A stretch of 64,000 nucleotides of DNA from Cohnella phaseoli (GCF_003386235.1 NZ_QRDZ01000003.1:372001-436000), one strand, 5' to 3'; positions 54,421-63,513 are shown, counted from the first letter of the stretch. Notes: a model not told the origin generated them from the sequence alone. Numbers and translations: made by a program.

Positions 54421-56109
54421 ATGCTGAAGCCGAGGCTTAATCAGAATCGCCTCGGATGGTTTGTAAGTCTCGCCCTGTGCATTCTGGTCCTGTTCCCCTT
54501 GGCGGCAGTCATCGTTCAGGTGCTGCTGCCGGGGGTTTTCTTCGGAGATTGGAAGCTGGGAGACTTGCGGCTCTTGCTGGAGCTGTTTAACCGTCCGTTA
54601 TGGCTGAAGTCGTTGGAAAATTCCGTGCTGCTGGCAAGCGGAACGACGCTGCTTGCTACGCTGCTCGGCGGCATGCTGGCTATGGCGCGAGCGACATGGC
54701 GCTTCCCGACCGCGCGCCTGCTCGATGCGGCCGTCTGGGGGCTGTTGATCACGCCCTCGTTTATTTTAGCGCAGGGGTGGGTCATGTTTGCCGCAGGCGG
54801 CGGCTTGGCCGTCAAGCTGCTGGGCTGGAGCTGGATTACGCCCGCCGTATTCCAGCCGGCGGGGCTGATCGTCGTTATGACGCTCAGCAAGTTTCCGCTC
54901 GCTTATTTAAGCGTTCATGCCGCGATGGAGTGGAAGGTGGAGCAGCTCGCCGAAGCGGCCAGACTGTGCGGCGCATCCGCATGGCGGGTCTGGCGCACTG
55001 TACAGGCGCCGCTGCTGCTGCCCGCGTTTCTGGCTGGCGCTGCGCTCGTGTTCATGGATACGGTCGGGGATTTCGGGCTGCCGGCTTCGATCGCCGCCGT
55101 CTACCGGTTCCCGACGCTTCCTTACTCGATTTATTCCGCGCTGTACACGTCGCCGATCCGCTTCGATATGGCCGGAGTGTTGTCCTTTTATCTGGTACTG
55201 CTCATATCGCTGGCGATGCTGCTGCAATTTTATGTCATGCGGCGTTCGCGCTTCGATTTTCTGTCGGCGCGCGCTATCCCGTCTGAACCGAAGCCTGCCG
55301 GCCGGATGACGCCGCTCCTGACGATCGGCAACCTGTTGTTCCTGCTTGTCGTAGTCGGCATTCCGATCGGCACGAACGTGCTGATGTCGCTGTTCCGGAC
55401 GCAATCCGGCGGGTTCACGCTCGATAATCTGACGTTCTCGCACTATGTCTCGCTGTTTGCGGACCACAGCCAGCTGTTAGCGGGATTGGGCCGGTCCTTG
55501 CTCATCGCTTCCGTCTCCGCACTGGCGGGGCTCGCGCTGGGCGTCGCGGTGGCGTTCGTGCTCACCTACTCCCGTTTCCGCTTTAAGCGCTGGATCGAAG
55601 TGATGTCGCTCGTTACGCTGGCCGTTCCGGGCGTCGTGCTGGGTATCGGCTACATTTTCGTCTGGAATCAAGCCTGGCTCGAATCGATCGGATTGCTGCT
55701 GTACGGCAAGCCGGCTATACTCGTGCTTGCTTCCGTCGCTGGCGCCGTTCCCGTCATTACGAGAATTATGGTGGGCGCGATGGCGAAGGTGCCGGGCACG
55801 CTGCTCGACGCGGCGCAGATGCAAGGAGGCTCCTTGCTGAACCTCGTAAGGCTCATTCTGGCTCCGCTCATTCGCGGCGCGTTGCTGTCGGCGGCTCTCG
55901 CCGCTTTCGGCTCAAGCGTATTCGACCTGGCGGTAAATGCGATTTTGTTCCCGCCAAACTTCTTTACGCTTCCGGTTTCGATCAACAAAGCTTTCGAGGA
56001 TTTGAACTTCGGCTATGCGTCCGCAGCCACAATGCTGGGCGGAGGAACTGTTATTCTGATTATTCTGCTGCTGGAGATGCTCCTGCGGCGAAAGGTGGCC
56101 CGCACATGA
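54421..56109 (+). CDS. ABC transporter permease, fused two-domain (FbpB/PhnU-like)
   Basis: This is a 562-residue protein with about 12 membrane spans: two permease halves (about 10-285 and 300-560) in one chain, as in ferric-iron and some phosphonate importers. EAA loops are seen around LAEAARLCGASAWRVWRTV and LLDAAQMQGGSLLNLVRL. The start is three bases after the binding-protein stop; the end overlaps the ATPase gene. Confidence 0.92.
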   Translation: MLKPRLNQNRLGWFVSLALCILVLFPLAAVIVQVLLPGVFFGDWKLGDLRLLLELFNRPLWLKSLENSVLLASGTTLLATLLGGMLAMARATWRFPTARLLDAAVWGLLITPSFILAQGWVMFAAGGGLAVKLLGWSWITPAVFQPAGLIVVMTLSKFPLAYLSVHAAMEWKVEQLAEAARLCGASAWRVWRTVQAPLLLPAFLAGAALVFMDTVGDFGLPASIAAVYRFPTLPYSIYSALYTSPIRFDMAGVLSFYLVLLISLAMLLQFYVMRRSRFDFLSARAIPSEPKPAGRMTPLLTIGNLLFLLVVVGIPIGTNVLMSLFRTQSGGFTLDNLTFSHYVSLFADHSQLLAGLGRSLLIASVSALAGLALGVAVAFVLTYSRFRFKRWIEVMSLVTLAVPGVVLGIGYIFVWNQAWLESIGLLLYGKPAILVLASVAGAVPVITRIMVGAMAKVPGTLLDAAQMQGGSLLNLVRLILAPLIRGALLSAALAAFGSSVFDLAVNAILFPPNFFTLPVSINKAFEDLNFGYASAATMLGGGTVILIILLLEMLLRRKVART

Positions 56110-57266
56110 ACGGAGCTTCTCGCGAACGACCGCTTCTGGAAATTAAAGACGTTGCCAAGCGCTACGAATCCCATCAAGCGCTGGGGGGCGTCTCTCTCGA
56201 TATGCGCAAAGGAGAAATCATCAGTGTCCTGGGACCGTCCGGCTGCGGCAAATCGACGCTGCTGCAGCTCATAGCCGGACTCGCCCTTCCGGACGGCGGC
56301 GAAATCCTGCTTGAAGGTGCAGTGATCTCCTCCTCTCGCGGCATGCAACCGCCGGAGAAACGCGGCGTGAATATGGTGTTTCAAGATTATGCGCTTTGGC
56401 CGCATTTGAGCGTGTTCGACAACATTGCATACGGGCTGAAGAACCGGCGCATGGACCGCGCCGACATCCGCAAACACGTCGGCGAATTGCTGGAGATGCT
56501 GCAGCTTGTCGGACTGGAGAAGCGGCTTCCGCCGCAGTTGTCCGGCGGTCAGCAGCAGCGGGTCGCGATCGCGCGAGCGTTGGCGACGCAGCCCCGGCTT
56601 CTGCTGCTCGACGAGCCGCTGTCCAATCTCGACATGCGGCTGAGAATTGAAATGCGCACCGAAATGGCCTATTTGTTCCGGCATCTCGGCACGAGCGTGT
56701 TTCATGTGACGCACGATCCGGAGGAAGCGTTCGCCATGGCCGACCGGCTGCTCATTATGCGCAGCGGCGCGGTCGATCAGATCGGAACTCCGGCCGATTG
56801 CTACGCGCTGCCCGCGAGCCGTTGGGCCGCTTCGCTGCTTGGCGCGATCAACCGGATCGAAGGGACGATCGTCCGAACGGCTCGCGGCGTCGGTCTGAGA
56901 AGCGGCTCGATTGTGATCGAGGGAGTAGGAGCCGAAGCTTTCGCCGAAGGCAGCGAAGCGGAGCTGCTCTTTCGTCCGGACGACATCGTCTTTCACGGTT
57001 CCGGCGAAGCGGAGATTACCGTTGCCGCCGAGACGGCCGCAGCTTATGAAGGTGGACGGCGGCAGGGAGACGATCGGACGACGTTTGGTCTGACCGTGCG
57101 GCACAGCACCTTCGAAGGCAAACGGTGGCGCATCGTCGCCAATACCGATGCCGGGCAGAAGCTCTATCTGCTTGTAGAGCGGCAGTTGCCGCCGGGGACG
57201 CCTATTACCGTCTCGCTGCCCAGATCCGCAGCTTACATCTACGACAAGTCGCAGGAAAGGGGTTAA
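56106..57266 (+). CDS. ABC transporter ATP-binding protein (FbpC/PotA type)
   Basis: This is a 386-residue protein. Walker A is GPSGCGKST, the signature LSGGQQQR, Walker B LLLLDEP, and the switch His is in FHVTHD. The region after about 240 is a TOBE domain. It overlaps the permease stop (ATGA), so it is coupled. Together with the two preceding genes it makes a complete importer. Confidence 0.93.
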   Translation: MNGASRERPLLEIKDVAKRYESHQALGGVSLDMRKGEIISVLGPSGCGKSTLLQLIAGLALPDGGEILLEGAVISSSRGMQPPEKRGVNMVFQDYALWPHLSVFDNIAYGLKNRRMDRADIRKHVGELLEMLQLVGLEKRLPPQLSGGQQQRVAIARALATQPRLLLLDEPLSNLDMRLRIEMRTEMAYLFRHLGTSVFHVTHDPEEAFAMADRLLIMRSGAVDQIGTPADCYALPASRWAASLLGAINRIEGTIVRTARGVGLRSGSIVIEGVGAEAFAEGSEAELLFRPDDIVFHGSGEAEITVAAETAAAYEGGRRQGDDRTTFGLTVRHSTFEGKRWRIVANTDAGQKLYLLVERQLPPGTPITVSLPRSAAYIYDKSQERG

Positions 57267-57270
57267 TCCG

Positions 57271-57918
57271 TTGAGCATTTCCCAACGTCCCCGTTTGTTA
57301 GCCGTATCGGATATACACGGACACGAAGAAGGTCTGTTGTTGCTACTCGAGACGGCCGGCTATAAAGCGGGGGAGGACCGGCTGGTGCTGCTAGGAGATT
57401 ACGTGAACGAAGAGCCGGAATCCTGGGACACCTTGAGAACGATTAAGAAACTGTCCGATCAAGGAGCCGTAGCGCTCCCCGGCAACACCGACCTAATGGT
57501 GGCGGGGTTGGATACAGCTCCCGCGCAGCTTGCGCCGCTGTTGGAATGGTTGAAGTCTCTTCCCTCTTATTGGATCGCGGACGATTATCTGTTTGTACAC
57601 GCCGGCATCCGTCCGGGAATTCCGCTTGACCAGCAATCGCTGCGAGATCTGACGGAGATCCGCGAGCCGTTCTGGAGGGAAACCGTTGACGTTCCGTACA
57701 CCGTTATTTTCGGTCACACGCCCACCTACAAGCTCGGCGCAGAAATCGGGCGAATCTGGTGCGAAGCCGGACGATTAGGCATTGACACTGGGGCAAAACA
57801 CGGCCAGCGCCTGACGCTGCTGGATGTCGGGCAGCGGCGGTGCTACTCCTGCTCGACCTCTCCGCTGAATCTATACCAAGACATTCGCGTCGATTTCGTG
57901 TATAATTCTGGAAGATAA
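57271..57918 (+). CDS. Metallophosphoesterase (PPP/Ser-Thr phosphatase-like)
   Basis: This is a 215-residue protein with the two-metal phosphoesterase motifs in order: SDIHGHEE, GDYVNEEPES, GNTD, VHAGI and GHTPT. It is PPP-like but smaller than most. It starts at TTG 57271 with GAAAGGGG upstream, directly after the ATPase. Its place at the end of the importer operon is compatible with processing of an imported phosphorylated or phosphonate compound, but this is inference. Confidence 0.88.
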   Translation: MSISQRPRLLAVSDIHGHEEGLLLLLETAGYKAGEDRLVLLGDYVNEEPESWDTLRTIKKLSDQGAVALPGNTDLMVAGLDTAPAQLAPLLEWLKSLPSYWIADDYLFVHAGIRPGIPLDQQSLRDLTEIREPFWRETVDVPYTVIFGHTPTYKLGAEIGRIWCEAGRLGIDTGAKHGQRLTLLDVGQRRCYSCSTSPLNLYQDIRVDFVYNSGR

Positions 57919-57931
57919 CTCAAACGAACAT

Positions 57932-57968
57932 GACCCTGCCTAAGATAGGAGCTATCTATGGCGGGGTC
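57932..57968 (+). terminator. Terminator after the importer operon
   Basis: GACCCTGCC-TAAGATAG (57932-57948) pairs with CTATCTATGGCGGGGTC (57952-57968) apart from two internal mismatches, followed by TTGTCTATT. It lies directly after the phosphoesterase gene. Confidence 0.7.
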
Positions 57969-57993
57969 TTGTCTATTGACGGGAGGGGAGAGT

Positions 57994-58686
57994 ATGTATA
58001 AAGCGATCATTTTCGACTTGGACAATACGCTGCTGGATTATTCGTTCAGCGAACTGGACGCCATGAAGCGAACGCTTGCCGATCATCGCCTGTTTGTGGA
58101 TGAAGAGGAGCAATGGGATGCGTTCTGGACCATTTTCTCACAGCATAACCTCCGGCACTGGATGGATTTCGTCAACAATCGCGGCCCTCACAGATCGATT
58201 CAAGACGTGTTAATCAGTTCCTTCCGCGACTCGCTCGAAGCTGACGCGTCCCAGCACGAACGGCTTACGGCGTCCTACTGGGACTATTTTTGCAACACTT
58301 GTTATTTCGAAAACGGCGCGAGAGACGTACTCGATTTTGCGAGAGCTCGCTATAAGCTAGGCATCATCTCCAACGGAATCGGCGAAGCCCAGAGACGCAG
58401 GCTCGCCGCGGGGGATATTTTCAACCTGTTCCATTCGGTCGTCGTATCGGACGAAGTGGGCATCCGCAAGCCGCGGAAAGAGATTTTCGAATACGCCCTG
58501 GAGGAGCTGCGTCTGGCTTCGCGTGACGTTCTCTTTGTAGGCGATTCGTTGGCCGACGATTATGAAGGAGCCCGTAATGCTGGCATCGACTTCTGCTTCT
58601 ATAACAGAGGGAAGACGGAGCTCGCGGATTTGCATAGTCCGAAGTACGTGATTAGGGAAATGAGCGAATTGCTGGAGTGTCTTTAA
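57994..58686 (+). CDS. HAD family hydrolase (YjjG-like)
   Basis: This is a 230-residue HAD phosphatase: motif I IFDLDNTLLD, motif II GIISNG, Lys in GIRKPRKEIF, motif IV VGDSLADDYEGA. The length and the helical cap resemble YjjG/YfnB-type pyrimidine nucleotidases. ATG 57994 is used because GGGAGGGG precedes it; a longer reading starts within the terminator. Confidence 0.9.
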   Translation: MYKAIIFDLDNTLLDYSFSELDAMKRTLADHRLFVDEEEQWDAFWTIFSQHNLRHWMDFVNNRGPHRSIQDVLISSFRDSLEADASQHERLTASYWDYFCNTCYFENGARDVLDFARARYKLGIISNGIGEAQRRRLAAGDIFNLFHSVVVSDEVGIRKPRKEIFEYALEELRLASRDVLFVGDSLADDYEGARNAGIDFCFYNRGKTELADLHSPKYVIREMSELLECL

Positions 58687-58731
58687 GCGAGAAAATGTAA
58701 GGATGATCTGTAAACAGGAGAGTGCGACGGG

Positions 58732-59472
58732 ATGAGTCAAGGACACTTTATCATTACGGGGACATCCAGAGGAATTGGCCGTCGATTGGCCGAACTGCTC
58801 TTGGAAAGAGGCGACTACGTACATGGAATCTCTAGAGGGCCGGTCGGCGAGCTGGAACGATACGAACGTTATCTTCATAAGCGGTTCGATCTGAGCGAAG
58901 TGGATGAGCTTAAGCCGTTGCTTGACGACATTGTCGGCCGTATCGATACGGCCGATACAAATATGGTTTGTCTAATTAACAACGCTGCAGTACTTGAGCC
59001 GCTGAAGCACGCCGAGCATTGCAGCGCCAAGGAATTGAATCGCAGCTTGCAAACGAGTTTGCTAGCGCCTATGGTCCTCTCATCCCGATTCCTTAAGCTC
59101 ACTGAAAGTTTTACCGCAAGACGTAAAATAATCAATATCTCTTCGGGATCGGGAACGTCGCCCATCCCCGGAATGAGCGCGTACTGCTCGGCGAAGGCCG
59201 GAATCAACATGTTCACGCGTTGCATCGGGATGGAATAAGCCGAGAAAGAAGATCCTGTCGAGATCGTCGGCGTTGATCCGGGCATGGTTGACACGGATAT
59301 GCAGACCGCGGCCAGAGGGCAGGATGAGCGTTTCTTTCAGATGGCGGCTTTTTTCCAGGAAGCCTATCGGGAGGGGCAATTAAAGACAACGGATGAAGTG
59401 GGGGAACGTCTCCTCTCCATTATCGATACAAGATATGAGTCGGGACAAATCCTTAACTGTCTGGACATTTAA
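58732..59472 (+). pseudogene. SDR gene (benzil reductase/YueD-like) broken by an in-frame TAA
   Basis: The first 168 codons read a normal SDR (TGTSRGIG, NNAA, SSGSGTSP, AYCSAKAGI). A TAA at 59236-59238 stops it, but the same frame continues without a shift as a typical SDR C-terminus (VDPGMVDTDMQ, then YESGQILNCL) to 59472. With the stop read through, the length, 246, is that of YueD-type benzil reductases. One base change (for example CAA to TAA) explains it. The shortened product keeps the Tyr-Lys pair but lacks the substrate loop, so it is probably inactive, unless this is a sequencing error. Confidence 0.8.
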
Positions 59473-59488
59473 CCCGGAGGATAGACAG

Positions 59489-60100
59489 ATGACTGACAGA
59501 CCTCAGCTCGTTCTGGATGTGGCGGGCGTAATCATCAGCAATTTTTCTTCTCGCTTTTTCCGTATGCTGGATTTGGAATTCGGGGTAGCCTACTCGGAAG
59601 TCCGCGATAGGTTTATGAGCATTCGCCAAGAATTGTGGACCGGTCGTCTGGGAGAGGCGGGGTTTTGGAATTGGCTGCAAACTCATTATCCCAATTTGAA
59701 GGCGGATCAGGCCCGGAATGCGCTGATCCAGTCGCTGGAGACTTTGCCTGCGACAGAGTGTCTTCAGAATTGGAGCCGTATTGCCGATATTCATCTGCTT
59801 AGCAATCATTGCCGCGAATGGCTGAATCCGCATCTGGCTGTCATTGAGCCATTCGTTCGCAGTATAACGATCTCTAACCAAGTCGGGCTCTGCAAGCCTG
59901 ATATTCGTATCTACGAGCTGGTGCAGTCCCATTTCGACGGCAATACGCGGATTCTGTACGTTGACGATCAAGAGAAAAATCTAATTCCCGCACTGGAGCT
60001 GGGATGGCGCACCCTGCTTGCGGATCGGGAGCATCATTGGCTGGATCGCGTGGAATTTCTAATGAATTCGCAGATCGACTGTAATGAGAGGAATGGCTAA
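59489..60100 (+). CDS. HAD family hydrolase
   Basis: This 203-residue HAD-like protein begins LVLDVAGVIISNF: the motif I Asp is kept, but the second Asp of DxD is replaced by Gly (DVAG), as in some HAD members with altered chemistry. Motif II is HLLSNHCREW, Lys lies in VGLCKPDIRIYE, and motif IV is YVDDQEKNL. ATG 59489 is preceded by CCGGAGG. Phosphatase activity is uncertain because of the motif I change. Confidence 0.82.
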   Translation: MTDRPQLVLDVAGVIISNFSSRFFRMLDLEFGVAYSEVRDRFMSIRQELWTGRLGEAGFWNWLQTHYPNLKADQARNALIQSLETLPATECLQNWSRIADIHLLSNHCREWLNPHLAVIEPFVRSITISNQVGLCKPDIRIYELVQSHFDGNTRILYVDDQEKNLIPALELGWRTLLADREHHWLDRVEFLMNSQIDCNERNG

Positions 60101-60654
60101 TGGAAATTAAGCGGCTCACAGCTTTGTCTGGAGAAGAGTTTCATGAGCTTGGCGTATTCGGATACACATCGATGCAGAAATACGAAGCGATAACTGAAGA
60201 GACGGAGGATGCCTTTCATCTTCGCTTGAGTTTGGTTCAGTTAAAAGCCCCCTTTATCAAGCAAGAGTTAAGTAATGACGAAGATATCGAGAACTACAGG
60301 AAAATGGTTAAGCTTGGCCACTCCCTCGGGCTGTACGCAGACGGTCGATTGGCTGCGCTGGCCATAACGGAACCGCAGACATGGAACAACACGTTGATGA
60401 TCTGGCATTTTCAAGTGCATGAGGGCTACAGGCGGCGGGGGTTCGGCCGGCAACTGCTTGGCGAAGTCGTCGAATTGGCTCGCCGGGGCGGTTTCAGGGC
60501 CGTAACGTTGGAAACGCAGAATACGAACAGCGCGGCGATCCGATTTTATCGGCAATGCGGCTTTACCGTAGAAGGAATCGACCTTTCGCTGTACGCGAAT
60601 CGGGGAACAGGCAGCGAGGAGATTGCTTTGTTTATGAGAAAAAATACGACCTAG
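60100..60654 (+). CDS. GNAT family N-acetyltransferase
   Basis: This is a 184-residue GNAT with acetyl-CoA loop GYRRRGFGRQLL and the C-terminal NSAAIRFYRQCGF. The ATG overlaps the HAD stop (TAATG), so it is coupled. The first ~75 residues are outside the common core. The substrate is unknown. Confidence 0.9.
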   Translation: MEIKRLTALSGEEFHELGVFGYTSMQKYEAITEETEDAFHLRLSLVQLKAPFIKQELSNDEDIENYRKMVKLGHSLGLYADGRLAALAITEPQTWNNTLMIWHFQVHEGYRRRGFGRQLLGEVVELARRGGFRAVTLETQNTNSAAIRFYRQCGFTVEGIDLSLYANRGTGSEEIALFMRKNTT

Positions 60655-60697
60655 AGCAAGCTCGTTACAACGGATGTCTTGCAGAGAGGGGCAAGCC

Positions 60698-61360
60698 ATG
60701 AGTTCGATTAAAGCCGTTCTGTTCGATCTGGACAATACGATATTGGACCGAACGAGAACGTTCAGCAATTTTACACATGCTTTTATTTCTAACTACTTCC
60801 GACACATAGAGTTCCCGCAGTCGATATACGAGACAATCATTGAACGGGATCAGGACGGCTATAAGGACAAGAACGAATTGTTTGCGGAACTGATCGACCT
60901 TCTGCCTTGGCAAGCTAGACCCCGACTGGAAGAACTGATGGGCTTTTACGGTGCAGAGTATGTCGGGAACGCTATTCCTATGAATCGGGCCAGAGAAGTA
61001 GTGCTCGAGCTCAAAAAACGGTACAAAACCGGCCTGATCACAAACGGCAAAACGGCCATCCAATACGGCAAAATCGATCGGCTCGGCATTAGGGACGACT
61101 TCGACCTCATTCTGGTATCGGAAGAGGCGGGGATCAAGAAACCCGATCCGCGAATATTCGAGCTGGCGCTCGAGCGCCTTCGGCTTCAGCCTGAAGAGTG
61201 CGTCTACGTAGGCGATCATCCTGTCAACGATATGGAAGGAGCGTCTCAGATCGGCATCGGCGGAATATGGATGAAGGTAAATCAGCCGTGGAGAGAGGAG
61301 CTTTCCGCACGTCCCTTGCACACGATTCGTCAGTTGGAAGAGCTGTTGACGCTGCTTTAA
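60698..61360 (+). CDS. HAD family hydrolase
   Basis: This 220-residue HAD phosphatase has motif I LFDLDNTILD, motif II GLITNGKT, Lys in AGIKKPDPRIFE and motif IV VGDHPVNDMEGA. The helical cap lies between about 18 and 85. ATG 60698 has GAGAGGGG upstream; the longer reading lacks this spacing. It is a paralogue of the genes at 49837 and 57994. Confidence 0.9.
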   Translation: MSSIKAVLFDLDNTILDRTRTFSNFTHAFISNYFRHIEFPQSIYETIIERDQDGYKDKNELFAELIDLLPWQARPRLEELMGFYGAEYVGNAIPMNRAREVVLELKKRYKTGLITNGKTAIQYGKIDRLGIRDDFDLILVSEEAGIKKPDPRIFELALERLRLQPEECVYVGDHPVNDMEGASQIGIGGIWMKVNQPWREELSARPLHTIRQLEELLTLL

Positions 61361-61393
61361 TTGAAGGAAATCCGAAAGCGGGAGGAAGCGAAA

Positions 61394-61918
61394 ATGACCA
61401 TTAGAGAGCTGGCATATTTGGCGATTAGAGTGATGGCGGTTTACTTTTTCGTGCTTGGACTGAATCATCTGGTCAATTATTTGGACTTTGCCTTGCCTGC
61501 CTATTTGCAAGTGCTGGGGGAAGATATATCGTATGGAAAAGTGTTCTTGCTCGTCGGCGTTCCGTCGATTCTGTTGCTCGTCATAAGCGTGGCGTTGTGG
61601 TTGTCGGCGGGCAAATTAAGCCGATCTCTCGTTCCGTCCCGTTCAGGCGAGAACGAAACCTCTCCGTCCTTCAGAGGGGTGGAGGCGTTCGTGTTGGCGG
61701 TAGTCGGACTTATATTGGCGATACTTGCGATCACGACCTTGGCGAGAATGCTGCTGAATTACGCGAACATGGATGCCCAAAATCTGTATATCGACAACAG
61801 AAGCTTCTACATTTCCCTTGTGGAGCAAGGAATTCGGCTGCTGCTGGGTATCGTCCTGACGGTAAAAGCGGAAGGGTTCGCGCAGCTGTTGCGGAAAATC
61901 AGGGGGAATCGAGCTTGA
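61394..61918 (+). CDS. Membrane protein, four spans
   Basis: This 174-residue hypothetical protein has hydrophobic segments at about 8-25, 47-66, 92-115 and 135-155. ATG 61394 follows GGAGG by eight bases. No family is recognised. The frame continues open for 45 codons after its stop, see the remnant at 61919. Confidence 0.7.
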   Translation: MTIRELAYLAIRVMAVYFFVLGLNHLVNYLDFALPAYLQVLGEDISYGKVFLLVGVPSILLLVISVALWLSAGKLSRSLVPSRSGENETSPSFRGVEAFVLAVVGLILAILAITTLARMLLNYANMDAQNLYIDNRSFYISLVEQGIRLLLGIVLTVKAEGFAQLLRKIRGNRA

Positions 61919-62056
61919 AGAGGTTTATGGCCCGTCTATACTCTGCGCCGTGGAGATCGCATCCTCAGAGTCGGCTTTAAAAACATGCCGTCCAGCAAGG
62001 AAGAGCTCGGAGAAGAATTTGCATTTTTGCTAGAGTATGTAGGGACTACGGATTAA
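61919..62056 (+). pseudogene. Coding-like remnant in frame after the membrane protein stop
   Basis: The same frame stays open to a TAA at 62054-62056 and reads like real protein (LRRGDRILRVGF, then KEELGEEFAFLLEYV). It has no start codon with a ribosome-binding site. It may be the 3' end of a lost gene, perhaps an aminotransferase-like C-terminus, but the identity is not secure. Confidence 0.35.
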
Positions 62057-62062
62057 ACCGCC

Positions 62063-62087
62063 GAAACCGCCCTTCGGGGGCGGTTTC
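62063..62087. terminator. Bidirectional terminator
   Basis: GAAACCGCCC-TTCGG-GGGCGGTTTC is a perfect 10-bp stem with a stable loop, lying between the plus-strand genes and the convergent PH-domain gene. Confidence 0.85.
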
Positions 62088-62091
62088 CTTG

Positions 62092-62517
62092 TCATGAATT
62101 CAACCGTTTGCTGTTTTGAGAAGCAATCGTCATCAACGTGACATAAATCGGTTGAACGCTCATTTTTTTGCCGAATTCGAACTTGTAGCTGGCGGTTTGA
62201 ACGTTATTCGCTCTATGGTACGGCGAAGTAATATAGTGGATCACGATCTCGCTGTCGTCGAAGCCGGTCCCGGCCGTCTCCATCGACACCTCGTAGATTG
62301 AATTCAAGTGAATGGACGCTACTCTAGTTTTTCGGCCGGTCACGCCTTGGTGATCAATCAAGATCAAGCGGTCGTCGGTGAAAATAAATGCGTCGCGAAC
62401 GAGTTTAAATCCCATGTGGATGTGCTCGTCCGGCATGAGATAAGCGCCGTATTGATTTTGCAGCTCTTGCACCGATACTTCCGAATAGTTGCCGAGTATG
62501 CCGCCGAATAAGGACAT
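62092..62517 (-). CDS. PH domain-containing protein (bPH type, YvbH-like)
   Basis: This 141-residue protein is mostly one bacterial PH domain, with GAYLMPDEHIHMGFKLVRD, then FIFTDDRLILIDHQG and a late VTLMTIAS helix. ATG 62517 is chosen since GGGGAGGAA lies just before it; an upstream ATG has none. The function of these proteins is not established; they are cytosolic and often oligomeric. Confidence 0.85.
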   Translation of the reverse strand: MSLFGGILGNYSEVSVQELQNQYGAYLMPDEHIHMGFKLVRDAFIFTDDRLILIDHQGVTGRKTRVASIHLNSIYEVSMETAGTGFDDSEIVIHYITSPYHRANNVQTASYKFEFGKKMSVQPIYVTLMTIASQNSKRLNS

Positions 62518-62685
62518 TGAAATTCCTCCCCGTTTTGTCTGTCTCATGAGCTTGCAATCGAATTTCCTCCATTCTACAACTAGAAGATATTCCCCTCCCG
62601 CGAGAAATAGTATAGAATATTTATTCCGTTCTGCTGAGGAATGCCGAAGGGGCGGGGCGTCTCGCAGCCTTCTCAGGGTGAACTA

Positions 62686-62694
62686 TGGTACAAT
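62686..62694 (+). promoter_or_regulatory. Extended -10 promoter
   Basis: TGGTACAAT is an extended -10 element (TGn-TACAAT), about 40 bases before the small alpha-CTD-like gene; no -35 is evident. Confidence 0.5.
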
Positions 62695-62734
62695 ACAAAG
62701 AGTGGAAAAAAGCTCAAACTCAGGAGGTATGAAG

Positions 62735-62956
62735 ATGACTGAAGCGAGAGAGGGCCATCCGTTCCCGTCCGGCATGTCCCGTCCGGCTCTTCGAGCGCTG
62801 GAGGGTGCCGGAATAACGACGTTGGAACAGGTGGCCGGACATAGCAAGGCGGAGCTGCTTAAGCTGCACGGCTTCGGGCCGAAGTCGATTCGTTTGCTTC
62901 ATCCTGCGCTTGAGGAGATCGGACTGACGTTTGCGGAAAAAGGGAGAAAGCAATGA
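62735..62956 (+). CDS. Small RNA polymerase alpha-CTD-like (HhH) protein
   Basis: This is a 73-residue protein with helix-hairpin-helix features of the RNA polymerase alpha C-terminal domain: LSRPALRALEG-type start (MSRPALRALE), ITTLEQVAGHS, LLKLHGFGPKSI. It contains nothing else, so it is a stand-alone DNA-binding-like module. ATG 62735 is seven bases from AGGAGG; the ATG at 62729 is too close. It overlaps the next gene's start (ATGA). Confidence 0.85.
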   Translation: MTEAREGHPFPSGMSRPALRALEGAGITTLEQVAGHSKAELLKLHGFGPKSIRLLHPALEEIGLTFAEKGRKQ

Positions 62957-63513
62957 TCGTCAAACAATATGTCACCTCCCGGCTGAAGCTAAGAACGCTC
63001 GACGAGAAAGATGCCCCGCAGGTTCTGGACTACGTGGTGCGCAACGAGCAGTTTCTGTTTCCTTGGGAGCCGCTGCGAACGCCGGATTATTATACGCTGG
63101 AAAGGCAGCGGGAGCTGCTGCGTTTCGATCAGTCGAGCATGGCGCTGGAACAGCTGCTCAAAGTTTGGTTGTTCAAGCAAGCAGAGCCGAACCGAATCAT
63201 CGGCTCGATCGCTTTAAGCAACATCGTTAGGGGCGCTTTTCAATCCTGTCATTTGGGTTATAAGCTGGATGGCGAAGAGGTTAACCGAGGCTATATGGAA
63301 GAGGCGCTTCGAGCGGTAGTGTCGATTGCCTTCGAGGAGCTCCGGCTTCATCGCATTGAGGCGAATATTATGCCGCGTAACGGAGCTTCGCTTCGTCTCG
63401 TCGAGAAGCTTAATTTCCAGCCTGAAGGGCTGGCCCGCAAGTACTTGAAAATCAACGGGAAATGGGAGGATCACATTCACATGACCTTGATTAACGAGGC
63501 GCCGGATTTATGA
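62953..63513 (+). CDS. GNAT family N-acetyltransferase (RimJ/RimL-like)
   Basis: This is a 186-residue protein of the ribosomal-protein-acetyltransferase-like GNAT group: SRLKLRTLDEKDAPQVLDY at the start, GSIALSNIVRGAFQSCHLGYKLD in the middle, and RNGASLRLVEKLNF near the end. The target is unknown. It is coupled to its neighbours on both sides by ATGA-type overlaps. Confidence 0.9.
   Translation: MIVKQYVTSRLKLRTLDEKDAPQVLDYVVRNEQFLFPWEPLRTPDYYTLERQRELLRFDQSSMALEQLLKVWLFKQAEPNRIIGSIALSNIVRGAFQSCHLGYKLDGEEVNRGYMEEALRAVVSIAFEELRLHRIEANIMPRNGASLRLVEKLNFQPEGLARKYLKINGKWEDHIHMTLINEAPDL

Noticed and set aside
56013..57278. 421-codon minus-strand frame opposite the ABC ATPase
   Set aside because: Walker A, signature and Walker B on the plus strand settle the coding strand.
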